A stretch of 64,000 nucleotides of DNA, taken from assembly GCA_902635045.1 (NCBI GenBank), contig CACPMT010000001.1, positions 156,993-220,992 on the forward strand, given 5' to 3'. Positions 1 to 12,086 of the stretch are shown here, piece by piece. The notes below the pieces were generated by a model. That model did no database searches. It worked only from the letters and a program-made list of their open reading frames with translations, and was not told where the DNA came from. Source of the stretch: an uncultured SAR86 cluster bacterium (GTDB taxonomy: Bacteria; Pseudomonadota; Gammaproteobacteria; Magnimaribacterales; AG-339-G14). The translations under genes and the position numbers were made by a program. The stretch's first letter is position 1, and every line of letters starts with the position of its first letter.

Positions 1-367
1 CGGCTAATTCAGCTCTTGCTCTTGAGAAATCTAAATCGGAATCTGCATTTTCCTTAATTTTTTCAGCTGCTTCTCTGGCTTTTTCAGCTTGTTCTTCGTC
101 AATGTCTTCAGCTCTAATTGCAACATCTGACAAAAGAGTCACCACATCAGGCTGAACTTCTATGAAACCACCGGATAAAAAGAATACTTCTTCCTCACCA
201 TTCTCTTTAACTATTTTTACTGGCCCAGGCTTAATACCGGTTAAAAGTTGTGAGTGTCCAGGCGTAATTCCCAATTCACCCATTGATCCTGTCGCAACAA
301 CCATGGAAACGCTCTCGGAAAAAATTTCTTTTTCGGCACTTACAATGCTGCATAGGATGGTAGACAT
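1..367 (-). CDS. atpC: ATP synthase F1 epsilon subunit (3' end outside window)
   Basis: The reading frame begins at the ATG complementary to 365-367 and stays open to the window edge, giving 122 residues that start MSTILCSIVSAEKEIF. Epsilon forms part of the central stalk and can brake ATP hydrolysis. The N-terminal beta-sandwich is recognisable, with GELGITPGHSQLL at about residues 30-42 and the FLSGGFIEVQPDVVTLL stretch typical of the family, followed by the charged start of the C-terminal helical hairpin. It begins 3 bases after the atpD stop and is the last gene of the leftward operon. The C-terminus lies outside the window. Identification is secure from sequence and position. Confidence 0.95.
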   Translation of the reverse strand, partial: MSTILCSIVSAEKEIFSESVSMVVATGSMGELGITPGHSQLLTGIKPGPVKIVKENGEEEVFFLSGGFIEVQPDVVTLLSDVAIRAEDIDEEQAEKAREAAEKIKENADSDLDFSRARAELA

Positions 368-370
368 GCT

Positions 371-1765
<1,395 letters not shown>

Positions 1766-2626
1766 CTATATTGCTTCAGCTCCAGCAACAATCTCAGAAA
1801 GTTCTTGAGTAATCGCTGCTTGCCTTGCATTGTTGTAAATAAGTTGTAATTCATCAATTATCGTTCCTGCGTTCTCTGTTGCATTTTTCATCGCCACCAT
1901 TTTTGCAGCTTGTTCGCAAGCTATGTTTTCTATTACAGCCTGATAAACCAATGACTCAATATATCTTTGCATCAATCCATCTAATAATTCTTTTGCATCT
2001 GGTTCATAAATATAATCCCATCTGTGTTTTAACTCTGGCGTGTCCTCAGGCAACAAAGGTAGGAGTTGCTTAATTTCAGGCTGTTGAGTCATTGTGTTTT
2101 CAAACCTGTTGCTTGATAAGTAAACTTTATCTATCTCGCCTTGTTCAAATTTATCCAATAAGACCTTAATGGAGCCAATTAAATCTTCGAGAGATGGTAT
2201 GTCCCCTAATTTCTCAGAAGCAGCTACAACATCTCCTCCAAAGGAATTGAAGAAGACTTTTGCTTTGGTACCAATTGGACAAAACATTTGTTTAATTCCG
2301 TTATCAGTTTGTTCTTTCAAAAAAGGCAGCAAAGTTCTAAAGAGATTAATATTCAAACCGCCACAAAGACCTTTATCAGAGCCTATGACAATAACTCCAA
2401 TACCTTTCACATCTCTTTCCGACATATAAACAGGCTTATATTCAGGATTTGAATTGGCTAAGTGACCAATTACAGAAAGCATTCTGTCGGCATATGGTCT
2501 GCCCATTTCCATTCTGTCTTGAGTTTTTCTCATTTTACTAGACGCAACCATTTCCATCGCGCTGGTTATCTTTTGCGTATTGGTGATACTTGAAATTTGT
2601 TTTCTTATTTCTTTAGTATTAGCCAT
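1766..2626 (-). CDS. atpG: ATP synthase F1 gamma subunit
   Basis: Gamma is the rotating central shaft that couples ring rotation to catalysis. The 286-residue protein starts [20 protein letters not shown], the family's N-terminal helix, and carries the conserved GLCGGLN segment near residue 87. The C-terminal helix ends in [20 protein letters not shown], as in other gamma subunits. It lies 3 bases after the atpA stop and 18 bases before atpD, so it is cotranscribed with them. Confidence 0.97.
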   Translation of the reverse strand: MANTKEIRKQISSITNTQKITSAMEMVASSKMRKTQDRMEMGRPYADRMLSVIGHLANSNPEYKPVYMSERDVKGIGVIVIGSDKGLCGGLNINLFRTLLPFLKEQTDNGIKQMFCPIGTKAKVFFNSFGGDVVAASEKLGDIPSLEDLIGSIKVLLDKFEQGEIDKVYLSSNRFENTMTQQPEIKQLLPLLPEDTPELKHRWDYIYEPDAKELLDGLMQRYIESLVYQAVIENIACEQAAKMVAMKNATENAGTIIDELQLIYNNARQAAITQELSEIVAGAEAI

Positions 2627-2629
2627 AAA

Positions 2630-4174
2630 CTACCAAGTTTGCGTTGATTTAAATTTATCGACGGCATCAGTGAAAGTTTTTAACACCTCATCTGAATACT
2701 CACCAGAAACGGCTAAGGCATCCATAAAGTCTTTATGTTCTGTTGCCATGTATGAAAGAAGGGCGGATTCAAAGTCAGCAATTTTTGTTAACTCCACGTC
2801 TTTTAAATATCCTTTTTCAACTGCAAATAAAACTAACCCCATTTCTGAGACTGACATCGGTGAGTATTGCTTTTGTTTCATTAACTCAGTTACTTTTTGG
2901 CCTAGCTCAAGCTGTTCTCTTGAAGCATCATCTAAGTCGGATGCAAACTGAGCGAACGCTTCTAATTCTCTAAATTGAGCCAAGGCAATTCTTACCCCAC
3001 CTCCAAGTTTTTTGATAAGCGGCGTTTGAGCTGCTCCACCAACCCTGGAGACTGATATTCCAGGATTCATTGCTGGTAAAAGCCCTTTGTTAAAGTAAGA
3101 AGTTTCTAAGAATATTTGTCCATCAGTAATTGAAATAACATTAGTTGGTACAAAAGCAGACACGTCTCCTGCTTGCGTTTCAATAATTGGTAAGGCGGTT
3201 AAGGAGCCAGTTTGATCTTTAACTTTTCCATTAGTTTCTTCGGAAACGTATTCCTCATTTACTCGGCAGGCTCTTTCTAATAGTCTTGAATGCAAGTAGA
3301 AAATGTCTCCGGGATAAGCCTCACGTCCTGGTGGCCTTCTCAATAGAAGAGAAATTTGACGATAAGCAACTGCTTGCTTGGACAAATCATCATAAATAAT
3401 TAGAGCATCCTCGCCTTTGTCTCTGAAGTATTCTCCCATTGAACATCCAGAGTATGGTGCTAAAAATTGCATTGGAGCAGGATCCGCTGCTCCTGCAGCA
3501 ACCACAATGGTGTGCTCCATTGCGCCGTATTCTTCTAGCTTTCTTACTACTGCTGCAATGGAAGATTGTTTTTGACCAACTGCAACGTAGACGCAAGTAA
3601 CTCCTGTGCCTTTCTGATTGATAATTGCATCAAGCGCAATCGCAGTTTTACCGGTTTGTCTGTCTCCAATAATAAGCTCTCTCTGACCTCTGCCGATTGG
3701 CACCATGCTATCAACGGCTTTCAAGCCAATTTGGACTGGCTCGTCCACTGGTTTTCTTGTCATGACCCCAGGGGCAACTTTTTCTACAGGCGAAGTAAGC
3801 TTGGTTTTAATTGGGCCCTTACCATCAATAGGATTTCCAAGGGCATCAACCACTCTACCCACAAGCTCTGGCCCAACAGGAACCTCTAAAATCTTCCCAG
3901 TACATTTTGCTGTATCTCCTTCAGCTAATTGTTTGTAATCACCAAAAATAACAACACCGACTGAATCTCTTTCTAGATTAAGAGCCATGCCAAAAATACC
4001 GCCTTGAAATTCAATCAATTCTCCATACATGGCTTCGCTTAAGCCATGCACTCGTGCGATTCCATCGGATAGAAAAACTATTGTTCCTTCATTGGATTCA
4101 TCGGAAGAAACTTCCAAGTTATTTATTCTATCTTTAATAATTTTGCTTATTTCTGATGGGTTTAAGTTATCCAT
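2630..4174 (-). CDS. atpA: ATP synthase F1 alpha subunit
   Basis: Alpha is the non-catalytic nucleotide-binding subunit alternating with beta. It has 514 residues, the normal length. The P-loop GDRQTGKT is at about 170-177 and [16 protein letters not shown] sits in the region linking the beta-barrel and nucleotide-binding domains. The C-terminal helical bundle is complete. It lies 10 bases downstream of atpH and 3 upstream of atpG. Confidence 0.98.
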   Translation of the reverse strand: MDNLNPSEISKIIKDRINNLEVSSDESNEGTIVFLSDGIARVHGLSEAMYGELIEFQGGIFGMALNLERDSVGVVIFGDYKQLAEGDTAKCTGKILEVPVGPELVGRVVDALGNPIDGKGPIKTKLTSPVEKVAPGVMTRKPVDEPVQIGLKAVDSMVPIGRGQRELIIGDRQTGKTAIALDAIINQKGTGVTCVYVAVGQKQSSIAAVVRKLEEYGAMEHTIVVAAGAADPAPMQFLAPYSGCSMGEYFRDKGEDALIIYDDLSKQAVAYRQISLLLRRPPGREAYPGDIFYLHSRLLERACRVNEEYVSEETNGKVKDQTGSLTALPIIETQAGDVSAFVPTNVISITDGQIFLETSYFNKGLLPAMNPGISVSRVGGAAQTPLIKKLGGGVRIALAQFRELEAFAQFASDLDDASREQLELGQKVTELMKQKQYSPMSVSEMGLVLFAVEKGYLKDVELTKIADFESALLSYMATEHKDFMDALAVSGEYSDEVLKTFTDAVDKFKSTQTW

Positions 4175-4184
4175 TTCGTACCTA

Positions 4185-4721
4185 CTAATTTCTAAGTTGA
4201 GATTTCAAAGCCTCAAGTTTGTTTTTTAATGACAGATCAATAACTTGGTCGTCATATGAAATTTTTATTCCGCCTATCAAAGACTCATCTATCTCAGTTG
4301 AAGCGTTTATTTTTGATCCAGTTCTTCGTTGCATTGCTTCTTTTATCTTTTCTACTTGCTCAGAGTCCAATGCATAAGAGGAAGATATAACTACATTTTT
4401 TTCATTTTTCTCTAAAGCAACTAAATTTTTAAAATTGTCCAGAACGCTTTTTAAAAGCTTTAATCTATTAGCTTGGCCTAAAACTAAAACAAAATTTAAC
4501 ACCTTGTTTGATATTTCTCCTTCAAAAAGCTTTGTAAAAGTATCGGCTTTAAGCTTTTGTGAGATGTCAGGAGAATCGATTAAACGCTTAACTTCGGCTT
4601 CTTGCATAGAGACTGCTACAACCGATAAATCCGCAACCCAAAGATCTAAAGTATTTTCCTCTTTTGCAATTTCAAAAATAGCTTCAGCATAAGGTCTTGA
4701 TTGTGTAAGTAATTCCGACAT
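4185..4721 (-). CDS. atpH: ATP synthase F1 delta subunit
   Basis: Delta is the peripheral-stalk subunit that holds the alpha3beta3 head to subunit b. The 178-residue protein begins [19 protein letters not shown], matching the family's RPYAxAxFExA opening, and ends with the conserved LIGGIKI and D-x-S-x-x-x-K-L-x-x-L region. It starts 3 bases after the atpF stop. Sequence is weakly conserved in this family, but position and both terminal signatures agree. Confidence 0.95.
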   Translation of the reverse strand: MSELLTQSRPYAEAIFEIAKEENTLDLWVADLSVVAVSMQEAEVKRLIDSPDISQKLKADTFTKLFEGEISNKVLNFVLVLGQANRLKLLKSVLDNFKNLVALEKNEKNVVISSSYALDSEQVEKIKEAMQRRTGSKINASTEIDESLIGGIKISYDDQVIDLSLKNKLEALKSQLRN

Positions 4722-4724
4722 GCT

Positions 4725-5195
4725 TTATAGCTCTTTAATTAAAGCATCGACGATATCTTTGTTAGATGACTCATCAACCTCTTTATTTAATATTTGTTCG
4801 GCTCCGGCGATAACCAATGCAGCAACCTCTTCTCTAAGGCCTTCTTTGGCTTTTGTTATATTTTGCTCTATATCGGCTTCAGCGCTATCTTTTATCTTTT
4901 TTTGCTCTTCAATTGCTTGCGTTTTAGCTTCATCAACAATTTGATCTCCCCTTGAGCCTGCTTGAGCAATAAGACTAGAAGCTTCAGACTTCGCGTCTTC
5001 AACAAGCTTTCTAGATTCTTCATTAGCCTCTTCTAGTTTTCTTTGTGACTGACTAGCAGCTTCCAAGCCTTCAGAAATTTCCTCTTGTCTAGCTTCTAAA
5101 ATATTTGAAAAGCTTGGCCAGAGATATCTGTAAGTAATAAAAATAAATAGGCAAAAAGCTATCAGCTCGGCAAAAAAAGTAGCATTAACGTTCAT
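4725..5195 (-). CDS. atpF: ATP synthase F0 subunit b
   Basis: Subunit b forms the peripheral-stalk dimer. One membrane segment occupies about residues 5-27 (starting MNVNATFFAELIAF) and is followed by a long, highly charged helix, a coiled coil rich in Glu, Lys and Ala. The length of 156 residues equals that of E. coli AtpF. There is a single b gene, as in most gammaproteobacteria, with no b' copy. Confidence 0.96.
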   Translation of the reverse strand: MNVNATFFAELIAFCLFIFITYRYLWPSFSNILEARQEEISEGLEAASQSQRKLEEANEESRKLVEDAKSEASSLIAQAGSRGDQIVDEAKTQAIEEQKKIKDSAEADIEQNITKAKEGLREEVAALVIAGAEQILNKEVDESSNKDIVDALIKEL

Positions 5196-5208
5196 TTATT
5201 ATTTTCTT

Positions 5209-5430
5209 TTATGTAAATAGAAACAACAATCCAACTGCCAGCGAGATTACAGGCAATGCATCAATCAATCCCATAGCGATTAATAATTGACCAAACAAGA
5301 GCCCTTGTAATTCCGGCTGCCTAGCCAAAGCTTCTATATATTTTGAAGTTAAAGTACCAATCCCGATTCCGGCTCCAAGCGCACCAAGTCCGGTGAGCAA
5401 AGCTCCTGCAACCAATCTTAATTCTTCCAT
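5209..5430 (-). CDS. atpE: ATP synthase F0 subunit c
   Basis: This is the rotor-ring subunit, a two-helix hairpin of 73 residues. The first helix carries the glycine-rich GALGAGIGIGTL and the loop carries ARQPE. The second helix has GLIDALP, whose Asp is the ion-binding carboxylate in the E. coli-like (proton) arrangement. The Gln and Glu-Ser/Thr ligand pattern of sodium-coupled rings is not present, so proton coupling is inferred. It lies between atpB and atpF. Confidence 0.97.
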   Translation of the reverse strand: MEELRLVAGALLTGLGALGAGIGIGTLTSKYIEALARQPELQGLLFGQLLIAMGLIDALPVISLAVGLLFLFT

Positions 5431-5452
5431 TTTTTTCTCCTTTTATTTTGGG

Positions 5453-6337
5453 CTAGTGTTTCGCACAAGCCAAGTTAATGTAAGCAATGGTCAGCATCAT
5501 AAAGATGTATGCCTGCAAAGCAATTATAAGTATGTGGAAAAGAGCCCACACCAAATTCATAATAAGCCCCGGTAAGAACCAAAGCGTTTGTCCAAAGGAC
5601 ATTAAAAACTGTCCGAACATAATTCCTATTAAGATGAAAATCATTTCTCCGGCAAAAAGATTTCCATAAAGCCTCAAAGCCAGTGCTACGTGCTTTGAAA
5701 AATACCCCACCAATTCTATAGGATTAATAAATTCTTTTAAAAAACCTCCAAGGCCATGGTTTGCTATTGTGTAATAAGTTACAAAAAACATCACAACCAA
5801 AGCTAACGCTAACGGAGCATTTACATCTGCTGTAGGTAATACCTTAAAATATCCAACATAACTTATGCCCTCGGAATTAACTAAATTAGCTCCGAAAAAG
5901 TTCGTCATTTCTACCGGAAGCAAGTCCATTAAGTTCCAAGATAGAATCCAGACGCATGAAGCAAAAGCAAGCGGGCCAATTATTTTTGAAGTTCCATGAA
6001 AATTGTTTTTTACCGCGCCGCTAATAAACTCAAAAACAAATTCAGCGAAATTTTGGACTTTTCCAGGCACGCCCTTCTTAGCTCCCATCAGAACCAAACC
6101 GAAAAAACCAAAAAAGATTAAGCCCAAAAAAGTAGACATGAAAATTGTATCAAGGTGAAAAGACCAAAAACCCATTTCTGAAACCTTGCATGAAGTTTCT
6201 TTAAAGATATTTTGCTGATGATATGCAAACCCCCAAGTTTGAGATTTTTCGCACCACCCATATGTTAGGTTCGTTAAGTGGTGACTAATATAATCAGCCG
6301 TTGGTGTTAGATTTTCTGTAAGGTTTTTCTCTGCCAT
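5453..6337 (-). CDS. atpB: ATP synthase F0 subunit a
   Basis: Subunit a forms the proton half-channels. The 294-residue, multi-helix protein carries the essential arginine in ALALRLYGNLFAGE, matching E. coli Arg210 and its surroundings. A long hydrophilic N-terminal segment precedes the first helix. It is the first gene of the operon. No atpI-like gene lies upstream; the next gene is parB. A consensus-like promoter precedes it. Confidence 0.97.
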   Translation of the reverse strand: MAEKNLTENLTPTADYISHHLTNLTYGWCEKSQTWGFAYHQQNIFKETSCKVSEMGFWSFHLDTIFMSTFLGLIFFGFFGLVLMGAKKGVPGKVQNFAEFVFEFISGAVKNNFHGTSKIIGPLAFASCVWILSWNLMDLLPVEMTNFFGANLVNSEGISYVGYFKVLPTADVNAPLALALVVMFFVTYYTIANHGLGGFLKEFINPIELVGYFSKHVALALRLYGNLFAGEMIFILIGIMFGQFLMSFGQTLWFLPGLIMNLVWALFHILIIALQAYIFMMLTIAYINLACAKH

Positions 6338-6355
6338 AAATCACTCGGGCAAAGC

Positions 6356-6385
6356 ATTATAGTTAGGTCGGTACTGTCTGTTCAA
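6356..6385 (-). promoter_or_regulatory. sigma-70-type promoter of the atp operon
   Basis: On the minus strand TTGAAC (complement of 6380-6385) is followed by an 18-bp spacer and a perfect TATAAT (complement of 6356-6361), ending 18 bases before the atpB start codon. The 72-bp gap between parB and atpB has no other candidate this good. It separates atp transcription from the parAB unit upstream. Confidence 0.75.
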
Positions 6386-6409
6386 GGGATTAATAGATTT
6401 TTTTTTAGC

Positions 6410-7267
6410 TTATTCTTTTTTTTTGAGAGGGCCTATTATTTGATCTAATTGTTCTAAATTTTTATAGAAAAAAGTTATTTTTCCCGATCCCTTTTTTTGA
6501 TGCGATATAGAAACCTTTGCACCCAAGACATCTCCCAGTTCAGTTTCTAAATTTACTAAATTAGGGTCTTTTGTTGATTTGGTTTTTGTTCTTTTTTCGT
6601 CCAGATAAGTTTTAGCTAAATTTTCCGCCTGTCTAGCCGACAAACCAGACTTAACTATTTTTAAAGCAAATTTTTCTTGAATTGCTTCGGGCAATGTTAG
6701 TAAAGGTCTAGCATGTCCCATGCTTAAATTGCCTGACTCAAGTAATTCCTGAACAGAAGATGTCAGCTGCAAAAGCCTAAGAGAATTAGAAATGGCCGTC
6801 CTCGATTTTCCCAAAGAAGCGCCCAAGTCTTCTTGTGTAATATTAAATTCTTTCTGCAACCTTTGGATTCCTTTGGCTTCGTCAAGAGGGTTCAAGTCTT
6901 CTCTTTGCAAATTTTCTATTAGGCCCATTTTAATTATTTCCTCGTCGGTAAGATCTTTTACGACAACGGGCACTTCCGACAATCCTGCTTTTTTGGAAGC
7001 TCTTAATCTTCTCTCTCCAGCTACTAATTCAAAATTTCCTGCAGCAGCTTTTCTTACTATTAAGGGCTGAATCACTCCTTGCGATCTTATCGAAGCTGTG
7101 AGTTCTTCAAGGCTTTCTTCTGATATATCGGTTCTGGCTTGAAATCTACTGGGCGATATTTTGCCGACACTTACAAGCGAAGAATTCGTATTCTTTTTTG
7201 AGGTGTTTTCTTCACCAAGTAGCGCGCTTAACCCCCTTTTTAGTGTTTTGTTTTCTTTTTCACTCAT
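6410..7267 (-). CDS. parB: chromosome-partitioning protein ParB
   Basis: ParB binds parS sites and spreads on DNA using CTP to load condensin and work with ParA. The 285-residue protein has the ParB/Spo0J N-terminal domain with VAGERRLRASK at about 103-113 (the conserved CTP-binding GERRxRA motif), ENLQREDLNPLDEA, and a central helix-turn-helix around LGKSRTAISNSLRLL. It begins immediately after parA. A matching parS site is present in recF at 17625-17640. Confidence 0.97.
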   Translation of the reverse strand: MSEKENKTLKRGLSALLGEENTSKKNTNSSLVSVGKISPSRFQARTDISEESLEELTASIRSQGVIQPLIVRKAAAGNFELVAGERRLRASKKAGLSEVPVVVKDLTDEEIIKMGLIENLQREDLNPLDEAKGIQRLQKEFNITQEDLGASLGKSRTAISNSLRLLQLTSSVQELLESGNLSMGHARPLLTLPEAIQEKFALKIVKSGLSARQAENLAKTYLDEKRTKTKSTKDPNLVNLETELGDVLGAKVSISHQKKGSGKITFFYKNLEQLDQIIGPLKKKE

Positions 7268-8050
7268 TTAATAAATATTCGTGTTGCTTTCAAATTTATT
7301 AATTATTTCCCCTGCCAATGCCAAATAAGCTAGCGTTCCTTTTGCTTCAGGTTCGTAATAAAGTGCTGGCATTCCGAAACTAGGCGCCTCAGCTAACTTA
7401 ACATTTCTAGGAATTACTGTGTCACATAGCTGCTCCGAAAAATGCTCCTCAAGCTCTTTAGACACTTCTCTCGAAAGCCTTATTCTAGGATCATACATTG
7501 TCCTCAAGATGCCGTTAATTTCAATATTTTCTCCAGTTGCTTCATTTATTTCTTCTAAGGTTTTGCTCATAGACGCCAGGCCTTCCAAAGAATAATATTC
7601 GCACTGAAGCGGTATTAAAACTTTTGAAGCTGCTCTTAAAGCACTTACTGAAATCATGCCAAGTGATGGTGGACAGTCGATAACAACATAATCGTATGAC
7701 GCTTGCATATTTGATAATTTATTTTTTAATAATGAAGTTGGGTTGGGAAGCGAACTTAATTCAATTTCAGCAGATATAAGATCAACACTTGATGGAATTA
7801 AATCAAATTTATATTTAGTTTGTTCAATGGCTTTTTCTATTGGAAAGCCTTCATTTAATAAAATATCAATTAAAGAATGGGAAGCTTCGTTTTTTTCTTC
7901 GCCTGTGCCTGATGTTGAATTTCCTTGAGAATCTAAATCTATCAATAAAACTGTTCTTGAGGCCGCGGATAAAGAAGCAGCAAGGTTTAATGCGGTTGTA
8001 GTTTTACCCACACCTCCTTTTTGATTTGCAACTACTAAAGTGATCAACAA
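7268..8050 (-). CDS. parA: chromosome-partitioning ATPase ParA (Soj)
   Basis: This is the Walker-type partition ATPase that moves ParB-parS complexes. The deviant Walker A motif KGGVGKTTT lies at 11-19, and DYVVIDCPPSLG (Walker B region) and LIPLQCEYYSLEGL follow. The 260-residue length is normal for a chromosomal Soj. The only start giving the complete fold is TTG (two TTG codons in a row), with no clear Shine-Dalgarno sequence. It is cotranscribed with rsmG and parB. Confidence 0.97.
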   Translation of the reverse strand: MLITLVVANQKGGVGKTTTALNLAASLSAASRTVLLIDLDSQGNSTSGTGEEKNEASHSLIDILLNEGFPIEKAIEQTKYKFDLIPSSVDLISAEIELSSLPNPTSLLKNKLSNMQASYDYVVIDCPPSLGMISVSALRAASKVLIPLQCEYYSLEGLASMSKTLEEINEATGENIEINGILRTMYDPRIRLSREVSKELEEHFSEQLCDTVIPRNVKLAEAPSFGMPALYYEPEAKGTLAYLALAGEIINKFESNTNIY

Positions 8051-8060
8051 AATTACTATA

Positions 8061-8663
8061 TCAGTTTTTTACAGGGGTAATGTTCAAAAATCCTCTATTT
8101 TTTCCTAAGATTTTTTGGGCTTCAGAAACAAAAAATTTTGACTCCCAATTAGGGTTTGAAATTAGGCTTGGCTCCGTAACCATCATTATAATTTTTAAAT
8201 TTTTATTATTTAATTTTGATATTGAATTCAACAGTTTTTCTGGTTCCATTACTGCTCTTGTAATTATTGTTTCTTCGCATATATCCTTCAGGTTTTCAAT
8301 TCTTTCTTTAAATATTTTTGTGTTTTTTAAGTCAAGCCTAGCCTGAACATGTGTTAGAAAAGATATCTTTTTTTGATTCGGCTCTAATAATCTTATGTTT
8401 TTTTCGTCGTCTATGATTGAAAGAACCATTCCTGGTAATCCTGCCCCGCTACCCACATCTAATAGATTTTTCTCTTTCAAGTGTGGTGCTAGACATGCGC
8501 AATCGAGAATGTGTTCGTTTATTGCTTCTAGATTGGCATTTCTTGAAACAAGGTTTCTAGTTTTGTTCCATTTTAGAATAAGTTTTGCATATTCGTTTAA
8601 TTGGTCTTGCTTTTTTTTTGAAAGCTTTAAATTTGTTTGATCAAACAGACTTTTTAGAGACAT
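8061..8663 (-). CDS. rsmG: 16S rRNA (guanine-527-N7)-methyltransferase RsmG
   Basis: RsmG (GidB) methylates G527 of 16S rRNA using S-adenosylmethionine. The 200-residue protein has [14 protein letters not shown] and the SAM-binding [17 protein letters not shown] at about 66-82. It overlaps the end of mnmG by 23 bases, the classical mnmG-rsmG coupling, and precedes parA-parB. Confidence 0.95.
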   Translation of the reverse strand: MSLKSLFDQTNLKLSKKKQDQLNEYAKLILKWNKTRNLVSRNANLEAINEHILDCACLAPHLKEKNLLDVGSGAGLPGMVLSIIDDEKNIRLLEPNQKKISFLTHVQARLDLKNTKIFKERIENLKDICEETIITRAVMEPEKLLNSISKLNNKNLKIIMMVTEPSLISNPNWESKFFVSEAQKILGKNRGFLNITPVKN

Positions 8664-10527
8664 TGGCGCTTTTCCAGTTTTGTGTTCTTTTTAAATGCAC
8701 AAGTAACAACGATATAGTTGCTGGTGTTATTCCTGGAATTCTTTGAGCATGCGCTATGGTTCTTGGTTTCACTTCTAATAACTTTTGTCTAGACTCGTTG
8801 GACAAGCCCTTTATATCCTGATAAGAAAGTTGATCCGGTATCAGGGCGTTTTCATTGCTTTTAGCCTTCTCTATTTCTTTTTTTTGACGTGAAATATAGC
8901 CCGAATATTTCTCTTCTGTGACAACGTCTAAAGATACTTCCTCTGGCGCTTCTTTAATTTTTAGTACAGAACACAATTCATGATAATCAACTTCTGGCCT
9001 TTTTAATGCGTGAAGTGCAGTAATTTTTTGTTCGCTTCGGGTTTTGCTTGTTTCTAATACTCCTGGAAGATCTTTCTTTTTAATTTTTATTCCTAATAAC
9101 CTGTGTTTTTCATCCTCAATGGCATTCATTTTATTTTGAAATATTTCCCATCTTTTTTCATCGATAAGGCCTATTTTTTTTGCTATTGGTGTAAGTCTTT
9201 GATCTGCATTATCCTCTCTAAGCAGGAGCCTGTGTTCAGCTCTACTAGTAAACATTCTATAAGGTTCTTTTGTTCCTAAAGTTACTAAATCATCTATTAA
9301 GACTCCTATGTAACTTTCATTTCTTGCAGATATCCAAGGATCTTTATCATCAAGAGATAAACAAGCATTTATTGCGGCCACTAAACCTTGTGCCGCTGCT
9401 TCTTCGTAACCAGTGGTCCCATTTATTTGCCCAGCAAAATATAAATTTTCTATTTTTTTTGTTTCCAAAGTATGTTTCAGCTCTCTTGGGTCAAAAAAAT
9501 CATATTCAACGGCGTAGCCTAATTGTTCTATTTTTGCTTTTTCGAAGCCTGGAATTGAAGAAATCATTTTCTCTTGTATTTCTGCTGGCATGCTTGTCGA
9601 GATTCCATTGGGGTAAACTAAGTTTGAATTCAAGCCTTCGGGTTCAATAAAAATTTGGTGAGAGGATTTATCAGAAAATCTGAAAATTTTATCTTCAATA
9701 GAAGGGCAATATCTCGGTCCTACTCCTTCTATTTTTCCAGAAAACATGGGGGACTTATCTATTCCTTTTCTTATATATTCATGTGTTTCTTGTGTGGTTC
9801 TAGTTAAAAAACAGCTTAATTGTTTCGGGTGAATATCAGATGAATTGATGAAAGACATAGTGGGTCTTGGAACATCGCCACACTGCTCGATGGTTTTGGT
9901 CCAGTCGATAGAATTAATATTTAGCCTTGGTGGAGTTCCCGTTTTCAATCTGCCCGTTTTCAGATCTAATTCAGATAAAAAATTTGCTAAATTTTTTGAG
10001 GGTTTTTCACCTATCCTGCCACCTTCTGATGTATCTTCACCTGTAAATAACTTCCCGTTTAAAAAAGTTCCGGCAGTTAAAATTACCTTATCAGACCTTA
10101 GCTCTTTTTTATTTTTTAGAATAACCCCATTAACTTTGTAATTTTTTATAAGTAGTTCATAAACTTCAGACTCCTCTAAAGTTAGTAAGTGCTCACTTTT
10201 TATTAATCTACTCACAGAATCAGCATATAACTTTCTATCTGACTGTGCTCTAGTAGCTCTTACAGCCGGACCCTTTGAAGCATTAAGAACTCTAAAATGA
10301 ATACCTGCTCTATCTGCGCTTACCGCCATTAGGCCGCCCATGGCATCTATTTCTTTCACCAAATGACTCTTTCCTATTCCACCTATCGCAGGGTTGCAAG
10401 ACATTTTTCCAATGTCTTTTTTTGACTGGGTTATTAAACAAACTTTTTTCCCATATCTAGCGCATGCAAAAGCAGCTTCGGTCCCCGCATGCCCGCCTCC
10501 AATTACAATAATGTCGAACTTATTCAT
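8641..10527 (-). CDS. mnmG: tRNA uridine-34 carboxymethylaminomethyl synthase subunit MnmG
   Basis: MnmG (GidA) with MnmE installs the cmnm5 group on wobble U34 of tRNAs, using FAD and NADH. The 628-residue protein starts [19 protein letters not shown], the FAD-binding GxGxxG fold, and carries [27 protein letters not shown] and YEEAAAQG. The C-terminal helical domain needed for MnmE and tRNA binding is intact. The partner mnmE lies 245 bases upstream on the same strand. Confidence 0.98.
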   Translation of the reverse strand: MNKFDIIVIGGGHAGTEAAFACARYGKKVCLITQSKKDIGKMSCNPAIGGIGKSHLVKEIDAMGGLMAVSADRAGIHFRVLNASKGPAVRATRAQSDRKLYADSVSRLIKSEHLLTLEESEVYELLIKNYKVNGVILKNKKELRSDKVILTAGTFLNGKLFTGEDTSEGGRIGEKPSKNLANFLSELDLKTGRLKTGTPPRLNINSIDWTKTIEQCGDVPRPTMSFINSSDIHPKQLSCFLTRTTQETHEYIRKGIDKSPMFSGKIEGVGPRYCPSIEDKIFRFSDKSSHQIFIEPEGLNSNLVYPNGISTSMPAEIQEKMISSIPGFEKAKIEQLGYAVEYDFFDPRELKHTLETKKIENLYFAGQINGTTGYEEAAAQGLVAAINACLSLDDKDPWISARNESYIGVLIDDLVTLGTKEPYRMFTSRAEHRLLLREDNADQRLTPIAKKIGLIDEKRWEIFQNKMNAIEDEKHRLLGIKIKKKDLPGVLETSKTRSEQKITALHALKRPEVDYHELCSVLKIKEAPEEVSLDVVTEEKYSGYISRQKKEIEKAKSNENALIPDQLSYQDIKGLSNESRQKLLEVKPRTIAHAQRIPGITPATISLLLVHLKRTQNWKSANVSKKSV

Positions 10528-10772
10528 CTCTCTATTAATTATATTGTTTATTAATTTATATATTTATTTATATTGTTGTTGTTATTGTTATGTAAATGGA
10601 AACTTGTTAATAACTTTTCAAACGCAACTATAAATTAGATCTCGCGAATTAAAAACCTTGTTGGTAATAATAAGAATCAATTGTGTAAAAAATGTTATTT
10701 CTTGTTAGTAAAAAAAAATCATTAAAAAAAATTGATAATTAACAAACAAAGAATAAACACTTTGAACACATG
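10528..10772. other. AT-rich intergenic region between mnmE and mnmG
   Basis: These 245 bp hold no credible gene. They are very AT-rich, with TTA/ATT runs next to the mnmG start at 10530-10590. One near-consensus DnaA box, TTTTACACA, lies on the minus strand at 10682-10690. In some gammaproteobacteria oriC lies beside mnmG, but the box density here is far lower than upstream of dnaA. It most likely holds the mnmG promoter and the 3' end of the mnmE transcript. No clear promoter pair or terminator hairpin could be picked out. Confidence 0.5.
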
Positions 10773-12083
10773 TTATTTACCAATGCAAAAAGAAGAAAAA
10801 ATTTCCCCTAATAAATCATCAGATGAATAAGGATTCATAATTAGACCTAAAAAGTCGCTTGCAATTCTTAAGTGTTCAGCGGCGAGCTCAACTGATCCAT
10901 TAAAACAAAGTTTTTCTGCAGCTGTAGTTTCAACGAAACATTTGTTGATAAGTTTTAAGTGTCTTGTTCTAGCTGAAAATCCTTCTAACGCTCTATTTTT
11001 TGAGGAAAAAGCCAAGTCTATAAGTGCGTTTCTTAATTCTTCCAAGTTTTTATTATATTTAGCCGATATACATAAATGTTTCTTATCAACTTTTTTTAAA
11101 AGATCTAATTTATTAATGACCTTTAAAACTTTTGATTTCTCAGGGTAAACCATTTCATATTCCATGTTTTCAGGATCTACAAGCTCAATGATTATATTAG
11201 CTTGGTTTAAAGCTTTTTTAGCCAGATCAATTCCTATTTTTTCAATAGTTCCTTCTTGGTTGTCGCTTAAGCCAGCAGTATCGATAAAATCAAAGATAAA
11301 ACCCTGAATTTTAACGGATTTTTGAAGAAGATCTCTTGTAGTTCCTGGAATTTCAGAGACAATAGAAACATCATCTTTAGCTAGTATGTTCATTAAAGTG
11401 GACTTCCCTGCGTTTTCGGGCCCTGTAATTACAACTTTGACCCCTTCATTTACGAAAACAGCCTCTTCTATCTTGTGGATAAAATCTTTGAAATATATAT
11501 TAAAATCGTTTATCTCCGTCTTAGTTGAAGATATGTTGATTTCTGTATCTTGATCATTAAAATCAATTTCTCCTTCAATTTTTGTCCTAATTTTCTTTAA
11601 CTTAAGTACCGCTTCATTCAACTCTTTTTCAAAGTCGCCTGAAAGAGATTTGCTGATAGCCTTTAGTTTTTCGAAAGACTCAGCAGTTATTAGATCAGCA
11701 ATTGTTTCTGCCTCAACAAGGCTGATTTTTTCATTTAAATAAGAGCGCATGGTAAATTCTCCAGGTTCGGCATTTCTGCAACCAAGGTCATTTAATTTGG
11801 AGATTATAAGCTCAACAATAAGAGGGTTTCCGTGACATGATATCTCTATAACGTCTTCTCCAGTATAAGAGTTTGGAGCAATAAAAGAAGTAAGTACACA
11901 CTTTTCTTTAAAACCCTCTTTTAATGGTATTTCACATAAAGCGACTTCTTTATGAGATATTTCGTAACCTGATATATTTTTAAATAGCTCTGAACAACCT
12001 TTTCCTGAAACCCTAATACAAGAAACTGCCCCGGAGCCTGGCGGTGAGGAACAAGCAACTATTGTGTCTTCTGTATTTATCAA
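10773..12083 (-). CDS. mnmE: tRNA modification GTPase MnmE
   Basis: MnmE (TrmE) is the GTPase partner of MnmG in U34 modification. The 436-residue protein opens INTEDTIVACSSPPGSGAV, the folate-binding N-terminal domain. Its G1 loop GPENAGKST is at about 221-229, the switch IPGTTRD at about 245-251 and DTAG at 268-271. It ends with the hallmark CIGK. The start is TTG, 3 bases after the yidC stop and without a visible ribosome site, which suggests translational coupling. Confidence 0.97.
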   Translation of the reverse strand: MINTEDTIVACSSPPGSGAVSCIRVSGKGCSELFKNISGYEISHKEVALCEIPLKEGFKEKCVLTSFIAPNSYTGEDVIEISCHGNPLIVELIISKLNDLGCRNAEPGEFTMRSYLNEKISLVEAETIADLITAESFEKLKAISKSLSGDFEKELNEAVLKLKKIRTKIEGEIDFNDQDTEINISSTKTEINDFNIYFKDFIHKIEEAVFVNEGVKVVITGPENAGKSTLMNILAKDDVSIVSEIPGTTRDLLQKSVKIQGFIFDFIDTAGLSDNQEGTIEKIGIDLAKKALNQANIIIELVDPENMEYEMVYPEKSKVLKVINKLDLLKKVDKKHLCISAKYNKNLEELRNALIDLAFSSKNRALEGFSARTRHLKLINKCFVETTAAEKLCFNGSVELAAEHLRIASDFLGLIMNPYSSDDLLGEIFSSFCIGK

Positions 12084-12086
12084 CTA

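Noticed and set aside
5209-5430. Sodium-coupled ATP synthase
   Set aside because: The c subunit has the Asp and flanks of the E. coli proton type and lacks the sodium-ligand pattern.
10682-10690. DnaA box beside mnmG as an alternative oriC
   Set aside because: Only one imperfect box; the rpmH-dnaA gap has three, two of them perfect.
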